From the NCBI GenBank assembly GCA_025786725.1, contig JAHLTZ010000003.1:186001-250000 (forward strand): a stretch of 64,000 nt of DNA, read 5' to 3'. This stretch comes from Syncephalis fuscata. Taxonomy: Eukaryota > Zoopagomycota > Zoopagomycetes > Zoopagales > Piptocephalidaceae. The notes under the pieces are model-generated. The model was not told where the DNA came from. It saw only the letters and a program-made list of their open reading frames with translations, and did no database searches. The position numbers and the translations under genes were made by a program. Positions 23,313 to 36,064 of the stretch are shown piece by piece; the first letter of the stretch is position 1, and each line of letters begins with the position of its first letter.

Positions 23313-24160
23313 ATATAATTTTATAATAGAGTGGTAAAAAAATCACTGAAATTCAATCTGTTGGGAGAAGAATGGCTAATTGTCAACTTTAAGGTGTATA
23401 AATGTTTAAACATTTATACGTAAAAGTGGGCAAAATAGCTAGTATCTGAAGGCAGGTTAAAGTTAATAGCATAATATAAATAAAGTGCAATGAGATGATT
23501 GCATACATTGTTTAAGTGAATTAAAACGACATGAAAGAGAGGTATAGTTTACGTGTTAGTTTGATGCGCAACGTAACGTAGGTGGACTGAAACAATATAA
23601 AAAGCGGCATAGTTTACATAGCAGTTTGTTATTAGAATGATAAAAATAAAGGCATTAAAGATAATACAGAAGGAATGTTTGTGATATTTACTGATTAAAT
23701 AAGCAATAAATTACAGATGATACTTTTCAACACATATAAACATTTGCCCCATTATGAGTTACAATAAATACCAGTACAATACCAGTACGCAGTAATTCGC
23801 TAATATTATTCAGTGTTAATTTACTTAGGCGTTATTTGATATAATCATCTACATACTGTAATAAATAATAGCTTAGAGACACATTATATTAGCAGATTCA
23901 TTAACCTTAATGTTTACTAAAGTATAAAAGAAAGGTGTTTTTGGATAATTGAATATTATTAAACTAATCGTTAATTCAACACGGCAGCCGACTGCCTATT
24001 AATCTAAAAAATAGGCCTTCAAAGTAGAAGCAGACAGCACAATGAGAACGCGCAGTAAGAATAAGTCGAAATAAGAGGCAAGTATAAAACACTAATGACA
24101 ACGTGGCTACTCAATCAGCCAGATTTCAACAAACCAGCAAGGCAAAAGCTATAGGCGCGT
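23313..24160. other. Gene-free 3' region of the sequon-repeat gene
   Basis: AT-rich; no gene is seen. Confidence 0.5.
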
Positions 24161-26104
24161 CTAGTATCCGGAGACGGTATAGGTTTGGCCATTGGCGGCT
24201 TCTTCACCACCAGCTGGGACTGGAGCTGGGGCGTACGAAGTAGATGGTGATTCACTGCCATACGTGGTATTAGCAGCTGGAAGCTCGTCACCGTAGGTGT
24301 CATTGCCGGCTGGGACTGGTGCTGGAACGTATGGAGTAGATGGTGACTCGCCTCCATAGGTAGTGTTGGCAGATGGAAGTTCTCCGCCAACAGTTTCATT
24401 GCATGGAGTTACTGGGGCTGGAACATATGGGGCTGGAGTAGCTGGTAATTCGCCACCATAGGTGTCATTACCGGCTGGGACTGGAGCTGGAACATATGGG
24501 GTAGATGGAGACTCGCCGCCATAGGTGGTGTTGTCAGCTGGAAGTTCTCCGCCAACAGTTTCATTGCATGGAGCTGGTGTAGCTGGTGTATTGGAGTAGC
24601 TGGTAATTCGCCACCATAGGTGTCATTACCGGCTGGGACTGGGGCTGGAACGTATGGGGTAGATGGAGATCGCCGCCATAGGTGGTATTGTCAGCTGGAA
24701 GTTCTCCACCAACAGTTTCATTGCATGGAGCTGGGAGTAGCTGGTAATTCGCCACCGTAGGTGTCATTACCGGCTGGGACTGGAGCTGGAACGTATGGGT
24801 AGATGGTGACTCGCCGCCATAAGTGGTGTTGTCAGCTGGAAGCTCATCGCCACAACCGCAGTCCTCATCTTCCTCACCGCCGTAGGTCTCATTGCCAGCT
24901 GGTGCTGGTACTGAAACATATGGGGCTGGAGTAGCTGGGGACTCACCACCATAGGTAGTGTTGTCAGCTGGGAGCTCATCGCCACAGCCACAGTCCTCAT
25001 CTTCTTCACCGCCGTAGGTCTCATTACCAGCTGGAGCTGGAACTGGAACTGGAACATAAGTAGCTGGAGACTCACCACCATAGGTAGTGTTGTCAGCTGG
25101 AGCTGGAGTGTATTCTTCCTCACAGTTTTCGTAGTCTTCGTCACCATAGGTGTCATTACCGGCTGGGACTGGAGCTGGAACGTATGGGGTGGATGGTGAC
25201 TCGCCCCATAGGTGGTGTTGTCAGCTGGAAGTTCTCCGCCAACAGTTTCATTGCATGGAGCTGGTGTAGCTGGTGTGATTGGAGTAGCTGGTAATTCGCC
25301 ACCATAGGTGTCATTACCGGCTGGGACTGGAGCTGGAACGTATGGGGTAGATGGAGATTCGCCGCCATAGGTGGTATTGTCAGCTGGAAGTTCTCCGCCA
25401 ACAGTTTCATTGCATGGAGCTGGTGTAGCTGGTGTGATTGGAGTAGCTGGTAATTCGCCACCATAGGTGTCATTACCGGCTGGGACTGGAGCTGGAACGT
25501 ATGGGGTGGATGGAGATTCGCCGCCATAGGTGGTGTTGTCAGCTGGAAGTTCTCCGCCAACAGTTTCATTGCATGGAGCTGGTGTAGCTGGTGTGATTGG
25601 AGTAGCTGGTAATTCGCCACCATAGGTGTCATTACCGGCTGGGACTGGAGCTGGAACGTATGGGGTAGATGGAGATTCGCCGCCATAGGTGGTGTTGTCA
25701 GCTGGAAGTTCTCCGCCAACAGTTTCATTGCATGGAGCTGGTGTAGCTGGTGTGATTGGAGTAGCTGGTAATTCGCCACCATAGGTGTCATTACCGGCTG
25801 GGACTGGAGCTGGAACGTATGGAGTAGATGGTGACTCGCCGCCATAGGTAGTATTGTCAGCTGGAAGTTCTCCGCCAACAGTTTCATTGCATGGAGTTAC
25901 TGGGGCTGGAACATATGGTGCTGGAGTAGCTGGTGACTCGCCACCATAGGTATTGTTGCCAGCTGGAAACTCATCACCGTAGACATCGCTGCCAGCTGGT
26001 GCATAAGAAGATGCTGGTGAAACAGCGCTGTACTCAGCAGTAACTAAGGAAGCCGAAGCAAAAAGAAGGATTGCCGTTGCGGCAAGTGTGGTTTTTGAAA
26101 ACAT
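24161..26104 (-). CDS. Secreted repeat protein dense in N-glycosylation sequons
   Basis: Starts with a clear signal peptide (MFSKTTLAATAILLFASASL, cleavage likely after VTA). The body is Pro/Gly/Thr-rich and built of a 53-residue unit (159 bases). Each unit carries NxT sequons in the settings CNETVGGE, DNTTYGGE and GNDTYGGE, separated by Pro-rich linkers. Variant units near the C-terminus contain EEDEDCGCGDELPADNT. The protein ends ...YTVSGY. A continuous frame runs from 26104 to about 25205. After that single-base losses recur: TCGCCCCATA where other units have TCGCCGCCATA; ATGGGTAG for ATGGGGTAG at 24798; and GGAGATCGCC for GGAGATTCGCC at 24666. The repeat units themselves show what is missing. 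It is probably a cell-wall or extracellular glycoprotein; family unknown. Confidence 0.78.
24190..25990 (-). repeat. 159-base coding tandem repeat array
   Basis: Four near-identical 159-base units lie at about 25245-25880, recognisable by CAGTTTCATTGCATGGAG recurring every 159 bases. Shortened and variant units continue to 24190. The array encodes the body of the secreted glycoprotein. Confidence 0.85.
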
Positions 26105-27282
26105 ATTGTGTAAAGTAGAGCTCTAATCAGAGAGTAATAATAATAAGCAAAATTAAGAAAGTAATAGGATCGCTGTGGAGCAGTAATGGGATTAGTACGG
26201 ATGTTAGAGGAAGGCCGAAGCTGGCTTTATTTAAATTTGTTGCCGCTCCAGCCGAAGCTGGTGGTATTAACAGTCCGTTTTTGCTATCGATGTAGTATGG
26301 ATAGAATAAAAGTCCGATAGCCAGTTTGTACACCGCCTGATTTTATTGATTGGTTAATGATATTGAGCGAGTGCTTAAGAAAGCAACTGCTGGTCAAGGA
26401 TAGCCAAGAAATAGCTTTACGAGAGCCAAGAGAACGCATGTCCAAAAACGGCAAGTGTCATTTACGAGGGGCAGTAACATCAAAGCAATGATTGGCTATT
26501 ATAAAAGTCCGACAGGCACAAACAATTCCGCATTAAATTATTCTTCTATGCTGTCTTCAGTGGGAACGTAGCGGACGTTGTCGTTTCGAGTACTCATGGT
26601 TGTCTGATATTACAACTCTACAAATAAAATAAAACGATGTATCTACTAGCTTATTTTTACGTATCTTAGTAAGCATAGTAATAACAGTATGGATTGACTA
26701 GTGCATGACAGTAGCAAAGTCGATAACGCACACTAGTGTGACCATACATAAAGCATGACTGCTTCATGACCGAGCACAAAACCACGCTTTTGGTTTACCC
26801 TGCATGCTCCAACAGATTCCTCCATATAGAGGCACAGATAGATATGCATAAAAATTCTATTTATTGACCTATAGATATACATATGCATCGGCTTATCGGA
26901 TAAAAGGCGTAGTTTAAACAGAGGGCCCATTTTTTTTCATAAACTATTTGCCTAATTGAGTCCTCTATCTAAATCTGCTATTACTGTACGGAATTGCAAA
27001 TAGTATTTCCCTTGAGATATAATTGTCAAATAACAATATAAAACAATAAATGTTCACACAAAACTATGTTCTATAATCGTTAAATGGTTTCTGATAAAAT
27101 ACTATGTGTACATCTATCGGGAACATTCAGTCGTATTTATCTCACTTACACAGCCGAACAATAAACAGTATCACGTCATTCATAGCTTAGCACTAATGGT
27201 CTGTGCGTGTTAGTAAACTAATCTTTCTAGTATTGATAATTATACCATTTGTATAAGTATTAATATTAAATGTTTATCACCA
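26105..27282. other. Upstream region of the sequon-repeat gene
   Basis: No firm gene. A tiny frame of 18 codons on the - strand at about 26540-26596 (MSTRNDNVRYVPTEDSIEE) is noted but not supported. Confidence 0.45.
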
Positions 27283-28075
27283 TTACAGCTTTAATGTTAA
27301 ATATTGTAGTTTAGATGACCACGCACACCTTATCATGGCGTTATTCTATAAGTCGGCCTTTGATGTCTACTCTTATATTAACATTTAGAACACAATACAT
27401 CGATTGGTTGATGTGTCATTAATAATAAGCCGAGTAGTCTGTATTACAGCACGTAGAATAGAATACCCTAGAAACTTATGGACTTTATTGGTATTGAACA
27501 TTATCAGCATTTTATAATAAACAAAGCTAGTAATAAAGTAATAAGAATCTAGCTGGACGCAATAGTTATAGATAGCAGCTTGCTATCCATAAATGTAGAT
27601 CTAACCAAAATGTATACTTGATCCAAATCTAACTATTTATTAAATTTTTAATGTTGGCCTATTAGTATACATCAAACAGCCATTTATTAAATGTTTTTGT
27701 TTATCGATTAAAAGCCATAATACATTCAATAGGCATTTAGCTTGTTAGTAAATACCGTTTACTTTTGCGATTTTGTGTTGTTATTATTTGTAGTTGATAT
27801 ATAGCGTTGTATTTAGTATTAATACACTGTATTGTTAATTAGTTTTACATGGCAATTTATGCCCAATATACATAAATATACTTAGAATACAAAAACCGTC
27901 TTGAAGCCATTGTCGGAGCTATTAGCTATATCACCATAGCTTTATTGCTGTTACAACTATCAACACAAAACACTTGTAAATCATTTATTCCATTCAATTA
28001 TTTAAAGCTGAATGCACGACGAGATTATAATGAACTAATACGCTTTTATTTTATTAATAGCAGCAAGACAATTTG
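27283..28075 (-). repeat. Element X, left inverted copy
   Basis: Its reverse complement matches about 33003-33791 nearly throughout, with scattered substitutions. Shared blocks include ACCGTCTTGAAGCCATTGTC, AACACTTGTAAATCATTTAT, CAGCACGTAGAATAGAATAC and the end TTACAGCTTTAATGTTAA. No coding frame is conserved between the two copies, so it looks like a non-autonomous or decayed mobile element. Confidence 0.85.
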
Positions 28076-28149
28076 GATTTTTATAGATTGTCATTGCAGA
28101 TCGTATTGGCTATTGCCAGTACAGTCTTAACAGTAGTATATCGTACTGC

Positions 28150-28640
28150 CATCATTAATGTTGCAAAGTGGCCGTTAGATGATCTGTAATAACGACCAAT
28201 AGTAGAAATAGAGTATACAACAAGATTTTGCAATACATGCTTAATATGACATAAAAACGGGTCAGAAATGCACTTGTCGTGTCAAAGAAATTGACAATAC
28301 CAATAATCGGAGTGTTAAAGATTATTAACAAAAAGGTAAGATTACAAAAAAGCAATACAAGGACATAGTGTAAAAGGTGTTGGCACTTGGCTAGTAGTCA
28401 TTCAAATATTAAAGTTAATTAAGTGGCGTATATGGAACGTACAAGTTTATGCAATAGATAAATACTATTAAGTGGAAAGGAAAAGAAAGAGAAATGGCGA
28501 TGTAGATTGTCAGTCGTACTACTAAGTGAATCAAAACAATGATGTCATTTGGCACTAAAAACTACTCATTATTGTAGAATATATATTCAGTATAATAACA
28601 AGTATAATAAAAAAAAAGTCATTTGACACCAAATTTCATA
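28150..28640 (-). repeat. Dispersed repeat family A, copy joined to element X
   Basis: Shares with the 22 kb copy the blocks ATACAACAAGATTTT, GGTAAGATTACAAAA, TTGGCTAGTAGT, GTACAAGT and ACTCATTATTGTAGAATATA. It sits directly beside element X, in the mirror image of the order seen at 32.1-33.8 kb. The two may therefore be parts of one longer element. Confidence 0.65.
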
Positions 28641-28943
28641 TCTTAATCATATTATTGTAACAGTATGATTATAATATCAGGATAGTGATAGCATGTAAAT
28701 ATTAACTGCTTTAATATATTTGTGTTGTACACTTTACTATTATTATCATGTAGCAAACTTTATTATATATATTAAACTAATTTTTGATTAAAAATAATCT
28801 TTTTTATTTCGAATCCACTTATTACATACACAATAGCAAAGCAGTACAGTCGCTAAGACAACTGACAGAGAAAACAAAAACAAAAAATAAAAATGCTTAG
28901 TGACAACCATATTTGCTTCAAATGCATGCAATCGTCGTCATCA

Positions 28944-30659
28944 TTAGAAAGAGTTGCGGCGAGATCTATTTCGCACCATAGGCACGTCCTCAGTCTCAAG
29001 TGTAACTGGTTTTAGACCAGTATACTCCATTGCTGAAGGACTCATAGGTAGATCGGCCGAATCGGCAGCTGGTGTGTCACCTGATTCTAAAAGGCCACGA
29101 GATCGCTGACGACGAGAATGAATACGAGCGTGACGACGCCTTTCCTCTGGACAAATACCGTCGACAACGGATACTGCTTGCGATCCGGCAAGCTCACATA
29201 AATATGTGTCGAGCATTAACACGCCCAATGTAAACAATAAAAGCCAGTACATAAGCTGAACTGTACCCAACGCACGACGAATCACGCTACCACGATAGGA
29301 TGCTGAGACTGTTGAGTCGGCTGTGCAATGGCTATCGTTTGTTAATGCATTTTTTTGAGTATTGTCGGTACCAATCTCGCCACGCATAATACGACGAATA
29401 TTGCCTGGCGTCAAGTTGGAGCCAGTAATAAGCGGCAGTACTAGACGACGGCGGATTTCATGCCGTTGAGGTTCCCCGCCCGTCCTTGTAACCTGACAAT
29501 AGAAACGAACTTCAACGGCATCAGGACCATTTGTCGCGGTGACGCTATTAGTATCAGCCAATCCCACTTCATCGTTAAGCAGTGGCATTAACTCGTTGTC
29601 GCATCTAGTTCAGGTGTATCGACAAAGTCTTCAGGCTCTTCTGGTACTTCATCGTTTAGCGCTTTATCTGAATGACTTAGCTCAGCAATCAGTTTAACAG
29701 GCCGAATACGTGCGCCAGATCCGCTGCGCTTCTCACGACGCTGCCGACGACGTTGCATTTCAATACGTAAGCCGGTGTCTTCACTCACATCACTCGAAGC
29801 AATAGAGTTGTTGACATGGCCGTAGGACTGACAATACTATCAGCGCAGGCCTTATCATCTGTATCCGCTAGCAATTCAGGAACTGCCGGGAAGAATGAGA
29901 CCGGCGTTTCTACTGCAATATTAGCATCGGTAATAAGATTCTCGAGCATAGTGCATAGTCGTAAATAGTCTCCTCATCTTCGGCATCTTCAAATGTTCGT
30001 TTTCATCGTCATCATCCGCCATACTGCCGTCTCTGTATCTTGCTCCTCAGCTTGGGGTGCATTTGAGACGTCGTCTCTTCATCTACTTCTTTCGCTTTCT
30101 AGTATGAGCTGCAGCTTTTTTATTACCAGAAAACTTTGCTGCTGCGCACGTAAATCTTCAACAAGACGTTCAGCCTCAATAGGCTCTTTATCATTTCCTA
30201 AATAAGCTTGTTAATACGCTATCAGTAAATTCTTTTAATATTTACCTGTGGCAATTTTGATGGCTCATCTTTAGATTGCATAGTATGCAGAACATCGTTG
30301 ATCTCGGTCAGCTGACCATGTACATCGTGAATAGCCATTGACTGATCATTAAGCGCGGATTGAAGCGAATTGACGAGCCGTTCCAACTGGGACATTTTAA
30401 AAAACACTGGGTCGTCCAAACCAGCGCGGCTAAGCACCTTGGAACGTCTTACCGACATATCCATACGTGTAGCTTCGCGCTCACGTAGTCGCACTGCCTC
30501 CGTCGGCTGATTGGCAAGCGGCTTATCAACGCTACTTTCTGCTGATTTGGCCACCTCTGCCGTCGGTGAATAGGGAGGCGGCGGTGAATTTGAAGCCATT
30601 GATTGTGCATTTAGTATATCTGAAACGCTTGTAGCATTGTTGGCCGAGTGGTTGTCCAT
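28944..30659 (-). CDS. Coiled-coil membrane protein with PPPY motif, several frame breaks
   Basis: Read on the - strand from the ATG at 30659. The N-terminus has SPPPPYSP, a PPxY motif of the kind bound by WW domains. A helical segment with coiled-coil pattern follows (FFKMSQLERLVNSLQSALND). A short intron starts at 30245 (GTAAAT), with its acceptor probably at 30198 or 30207. The middle part (about 29790-30200) is acidic and readable only in pieces (EAERLVEDLRAQQQSFL; AVETPVSFFPAVPELLADTD). The C-terminal part holds EVRFYCQVTRTGGEPQRHEI, one helix LMYWLLLFTLGVLMLD and a basic tail ending RNRSRRNSF. Breaks near 29815-29825 and 29600-29605 each heal by one base; others lie between. It is probably a single-pass or tail-anchored adaptor-like protein. 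No family recognised. Confidence 0.6.
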
Positions 30660-32099
30660 CCTAATAATAAAACAAGAATCTCCTACTATTACTGTGCTTG
30701 GAATTCAACTCGTAGTGGTGATGGTGATAATGTATAAAAGGAAATGCTGTAAAGGATGGATGAAGAAAAAATATGATAACGTCACGGCAGTGTAGACTAG
30801 CGCTTGGATATTGAAGGAGTGGCAGCAAGGTCACAGGGCTCTTGTAGAGGCGTATTGAGTGAACAAGCAAAGAATCAAAACGTAAAAAGGCGGTGTTCCA
30901 ATTGTAGTCAGCTGGTCTTGTTAAATTGAAAACAATAACCGTCAGTCTACGCCTATGTGTTTAATAGGCAGATATGGAGCGACAAATGGAAAAAAGCCTA
31001 CGGCCAGACTGAAAGGGATACTAAAGGCCTGGGATAAAATAACAAGCACTGGAATGAGTGTTAAAAGCTGTAAAAAAAGGTGAAAATAAATCAGTCTTAA
31101 TAATTTGAAATACTATGAAGACTATCAAATCACGAGACTGTCCACGTTGACACCGACACTGACGCTGACTGTATAGTTGTGCAGCTAAAGATACTGCTTA
31201 CGGGCAGTGTTTAATAGATGTAGAATGATAGCGTAGCTGTATAAAAGTAAAAAGACCTATGTACAAATCAATTGTTAGCAGATGGTCGCCAAGTTCATAT
31301 TTGCGGACGCAAGTGCCGACATGCGCGGTACGGCCACGTGCGTATTTCGGTGTCAAATGCTACATAGCGCCACGCTTTTACAATACGTGTCAATATAGCC
31401 GACAAAGAGGCCAGACAATACTTGTTGAAGTCAACGGGGAATCTATCCGCAACTGCCCCTTATTGACACACGTGTATCAAAAGCACAGATAGACATGAGC
31501 TATTTATGTGACTGCCCTACGCTAAAGCCTTCTCTCTACTCAGCTCTTAACCAATACATATGCATATTACCTAATAGCAACGCTAATAAAAGTAGCTGAT
31601 GTCGGCCAAACTGTATTATAAGAACAGCAAGATAGAACATAAAAAGGTTCTGACAATGTAAACAATAAATAAAAACTAGAACTGACAAAGATGGCTATAA
31701 ACAAAAAACAAAGATCACTTTATATTAGGAACATTTCATGACATCGTTTATATAAGTTAAATCCTTGAATTCGGCAGACGGTATAATTCCTCCGGTATCG
31801 GTTGGTAAATGCCAAGAGCATCGGCCTACACGGAAACGATAGATAATAAGCAATAGCAAGCAAGGTATTCAGTAATAGCATTCATGTGATAGTGGCTCGG
31901 AGACCAATCACCGACGTATTACTGTTACTTGTCATGTAAATCCTTGGCAAAAATAATAGCGCCATTATTTTATCCATTTGACCTATTTATGAAACATCAG
32001 TAATTAGAAACGACAGCGTAAAAATTAATATGACCAACCGTGCCGATTGTTACATCAAGCGTTTTATTTTGACTTATTTTTGATGATAAAATAATTTAC
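30660..32099. other. Gene-free stretch
   Basis: Promoter side of the coiled-coil gene. The frame at 31259-31492 (77 codons) is unrecognised and unsupported. Confidence 0.45.
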
Positions 32100-32870
32100 T
32101 ATATTCTATTTAAGTACTTGGAGCTATTCTACTATACTTACTATTGTACTGAATATATGTTCTATGATAATGAGTAGTTTTTGGTGTTAATTAGTCTTTT
32201 ATACATTTATTATTTTACTATTAATATGTTCTATGATACGCTAACATGTTGGGTAGATTGACTTTTATTATTTACACTCCATTTATTAATGAATTAAACT
32301 CGGTTGTTTATAAATATTGACTGACAGGAATTACATTTCACAATCTACGTCATTACGTTTCCCTTTCTTTTTCTTTACACCTACAGATCATTTATGTTAC
32401 CTAACTAATGCTACTAGGTGGCTGCTTATTAGTTTAAGCATCAACACTTTTGCATTATTCTCTTGGATAACTCTTCTTTAATCTTATATATTTTTACAAA
32501 GCGTTTTTTTGCTCTGACTATTAATATAGTAAATGCATTTCTGGTTTTTTTATGTTATATTGACTATATTTATTATTGAGTATCAACCAATTGTTTTTTA
32601 CACTTTCCTCAGCTATATGTTCTACCAGTTTATATTTTAAATACCCATCGTTTCTTTAAATTATTAGTTATCCCTGCATTTTATTGATTTGATATATTTT
32701 TGCAAGAATAAACAATATTATGCAAATAGTCCTGTACAATCTTATTGCTATTTGCCTGCAATGGTGCTGACAATTAATACTAAGCCATTGCTTGTATGCG
32801 ACTGAAACAGTTATTTAATAAACTTTTACTTTTTGCCTTATACATTAATATCTTGCTCATTTATCCATAA
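32100..32870 (+). repeat. Dispersed repeat family A, + copy
   Basis: Shares ACTGAATATATGTTCTATGA, ATGTTGGGTAGATTGACTTT, ATAAATATTGACTGACAGG and AATCTACGTCAT with the 22 and 56 kb copies. It continues into AAACTTTTACTTTTTGCC. It is followed by element X, so 32100-33791 mirrors 27283-28640. Confidence 0.7.
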
Positions 32871-33002
32871 TATATCACACTGGTGTAGAAATTTAAAGTA
32901 AATCTTGATATTAATAGTAATACCTATATTGTTAAAGTTTTAAAATAAAAAACTTTTTCATTTAGTATCTGTTTATGGCATCAAATAATTTCAACATTAA
33001 TA

Positions 33003-33791
33003 TTCAAATTGTCTTGCCGCTATTAATAAAATAAAAGCGTATTAGTTCATTATAATCTCGTCGTGCATTCAGCTTTAAATAATTGAATGGAATAAATGAT
33101 TTACAAGTGTTTTGTGTTGATAGTTGTAACAGCAATAAAGCTATAGTGATATAGCTAACAGCCCGACAATGGCTTCAAGACGGTTTTGTATTCTAAGTAT
33201 ATTTATGTATATTGGGCATAAATTGCCATGTAAAACTAATTAACAATACAGTGTATTAATACTAAATAAACGCTATATATCAACTACAAATAATAACAAC
33301 ACAAAACGCAAAAGTAAACGGTATTTACTAACAAGCTAAATGCCTATTGAATGTATTATGGCTTTTAATCGATAAACAAAAACATTTAATAAATGGCTGT
33401 TTGATGTATACTAATAGGCCAACATTAAAAAGTTTAATAAATAGTTAGATTTGGATCAAGTATACATTTTGTTAGATCTACATTTATGGATAGCAAGCTG
33501 CTATCTATAACTATTGCGTCCAGCTAGATTCTTATTACTTTATTATAGCTTTGTTTATTATAAAATGCTGATAATGTCAATACCAATAAAGTCATAAGTT
33601 TCTAGGGTATTCTATTCTACGTGCTGTAATACAGACTACTCGGCTTATTATTAATGACAGCATCAACCAATCGATGTATTGTGTTCTAATGTTATATAAG
33701 AGTAGACATCAAAGGCCGACATTATAGAATAACGCCATGATAAGGTGCTGCGTGGTCATCTAAACTACAATATTTAACATTAAAGCTGTAA
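33003..33791 (+). repeat. Element X, right inverted copy
   Basis: Inverted partner of 27283-28075 (see there). It ends at AACATTAAAGCTGTAA; the flanks beyond differ from those of the left copy. Confidence 0.85.
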
Positions 33792-35326
33792 CACTATGCT
33801 TTCCTATATCCAAGCTAGTTATCGTCCAATAATTAAATAATCCATCTATAATTTGTGAAATAATAAAAAACATTTATTGTTATTATTCATTAATAAAACT
33901 TGCAGGCACTGTAAAATATTAAATGGGCAATTTATTGCCACGTAAAAACACAGCTTGTAAAAAAATGGCAATGAAACTGCACTGTTTAAAGTCGCATTAC
34001 AAATCAACATTCAAATCAGATTCAATTTTTTATATACAAATCAGACCCAAGTACATAGCACACCACGACTTTCATTTCCGTATTTGGAAGTAATGTGTGA
34101 ATGCCATGATGCCAGTCTATGAGCTCTGCATTTGATTTAATGGAATGCATCGTCAAACATTCGTTAAATACGAACCAATTATAATAATAGCTAATACAGG
34201 ATCGTGCAAACCTCATAGTATCGTTTGACGAGACTATCCATCTGCCATAGCAGAACAGGATGAAGCTTCACCGGCCCGGAATACAACTGGATAAATGCCT
34301 ACACCAAATGTGTGTAGATTGTCAACTCCGCCTCCTCGGTGCACGCATTGTTCTTCCTGTTTCTACAACGCATCACCTTTTCTGGCCGTCAGCCCCCCTT
34401 TTTGCTTCTTTTTCTTTCCGCTCTGTCTTTATCTGAATCCAGTCCTTTATTTCTACTATTTTCACTAGTATTACTCTTACTTCTCCCTATTGCTTATCAA
34501 CTGTCGGGCGATCTTCATCCCTTTGCCAGCGATTGTTTTTGTTTGCAAACAATCACAGCGCTCATCCATCACTTTCTGCTTTTATACTGCGCTCTAAACT
34601 CCTAATTTTCTACTAGCAGTTGATATTCACTAGTCTTCACTCTTAATATTGTATTGGCAGCAGTAACCGTTGCATCACTACTGCTTCATACTTGTTATAC
34701 ACAATCCCCTTTGTGCGTGTGTGTCAAAAGCCGCTTTACTACACATATATCGCTTGGGCATCCCCTATTTACGACTTTTACAAATAACTATCTAATCGTA
34801 GATGCTCAACGGCAATATATTATGTAAGTAGCCTTGACTGGCACAATGACTACATTATTTATTTAGCTGCGCTTATTAATGTATCAATATTATTGATAGC
34901 TAGCGTGTAGACTGCCTTAACAGCGCCACTTTTTGCCCTATTGTCGAACAATAAAGGTAAGTAATGGACATAGGTGGGCGGATGGACGTAATACAAACGT
35001 TTGAAACGAAATGCATAAATGAATGGTAGTGTGATGGCAGTGTAACGGCAAACTAGGCCTAAATAATGTGGCTGATGTTTTGTTTTGAAAACAAGCACTA
35101 CCACACCATCTTATTTAATAAAGCTGTTTTAAACGGCGTGTTTGTGATTAGCAGCATGACTTTGCTATATAATTGACACTGACACTTTATTTTTTATAAT
35201 CAGCACGACATAGGCTATTTAATCCATTGCTTTAATCAACATTCAATACTAAGGTAAATATCTAGTCGATGACTACATGCACATAATAGTTAATAATTTA
35301 GAAAGTTTTAGAAAGATACAATTGAG
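33792..35326. other. Gene-free stretch
   Basis: Short frames at 34022-34216 (-), 34339-34605 (+) and 34859-35104 (-) have no recognisable product. The stretch 34320-34720 is T/C-rich. Confidence 0.45.
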
Positions 35327-36064
35327 ATGCGTCTTACCAAACGTTTCGTTGTAGTAGCCTCTGTGGCTCTACTGGTGATCATCGCTTCGTCATTGACACA
35401 GGGCCAAACAAACGATCTTCCTATCGTTGGTGGCGCTAGTAAAGGTTCGAGCAGCACCGATAAGAGTAGCACTGATAAGAGTAGCACCGGAAATTCCAGC
35501 CCCAGCTCTGGATCTGATTCTGGAAAGGCTAGCAGCGGTAGCGGTAGTGGCAGTGGCAGTGGCAGTAATGGCAGTGGTAATCCACCAGCCACTCCTGCTA
35601 GCTCCAATGACAAAACACCTTCATCTACCTCTTCTGATGGTACAGGTGTTAAAGTTTCAGTTCCTGGTGCAAAAGTAGATAAAGTTATTACCTCGCTTGC
35701 TCCTGCCGCAACTGTTACGGTATCTACAGAGCCTCGTTCGGCAGATGGAGCAAATGGTAATGATGGTAATAATGGCGTAGCCATAACGGCAGGAGGACAA
35801 GAAGCTTCTAACAATAACAAGTCAAACAGCGGTTTAAGCATTTGGGCTATTGTTGCCATTGTTTGTGGTGGTGTGGTAGCGCTTTGTGCTGGTTTGGCTG
35901 CCTATTCCCGTTGGACACGTAAAGGCCGTAACCGTCGCTTTGAGGAACTGCAATTTGGGGCTGAAGATACTTATGGTGCTTCTCAACATCCATTTGCTCA
36001 TCGTGCCTACAACGACCCATTTAAGAAGGATTTGGGTGCCCATCATCACGGTGGCTATCCATAA
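35327..36064 (+). CDS. Mid2/mucin-like single-pass surface protein
   Basis: 245 residues, intact and intronless. Signal peptide RFVVVASVALLVIIASSLTQ; a long Ser/Gly/Asn/Thr-rich ectodomain (about residues 28-165) that would be heavily O-glycosylated; one helix SIWAIVAIVCGGVVALCAGL; then a basic stop-transfer (SRWTRKGRNRR) and a short cytosolic tail with AYNDPF and a His-rich end. This is the layout of fungal wall-stress sensors of the Mid2/Wsc type. I see no WSC cysteine domain, so Mid2-like is the closest description. The match is architectural, not by sequence identity. Confidence 0.7.
   Translation: MRLTKRFVVVASVALLVIIASSLTQGQTNDLPIVGGASKGSSSTDKSSTDKSSTGNSSPSSGSDSGKASSGSGSGSGSGSNGSGNPPATPASSNDKTPSSTSSDGTGVKVSVPGAKVDKVITSLAPAATVTVSTEPRSADGANGNDGNNGVAITAGGQEASNNNKSNSGLSIWAIVAIVCGGVVALCAGLAAYSRWTRKGRNRRFEELQFGAEDTYGASQHPFAHRAYNDPFKKDLGAHHHGGYP

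Noticed and set aside
25156-25887. 243-codon - strand frame rich in QSQPVMTPM repeats
   Set aside because: It is the shifted frame of the 159-base sequon-repeat array, without signal peptide or sensible composition.
24190-25990. Regular repeats as a possible CRISPR array
   Set aside because: The units are 159 bases, directly adjacent and coding, in a eukaryotic gene with a signal peptide. There are no unique spacers.
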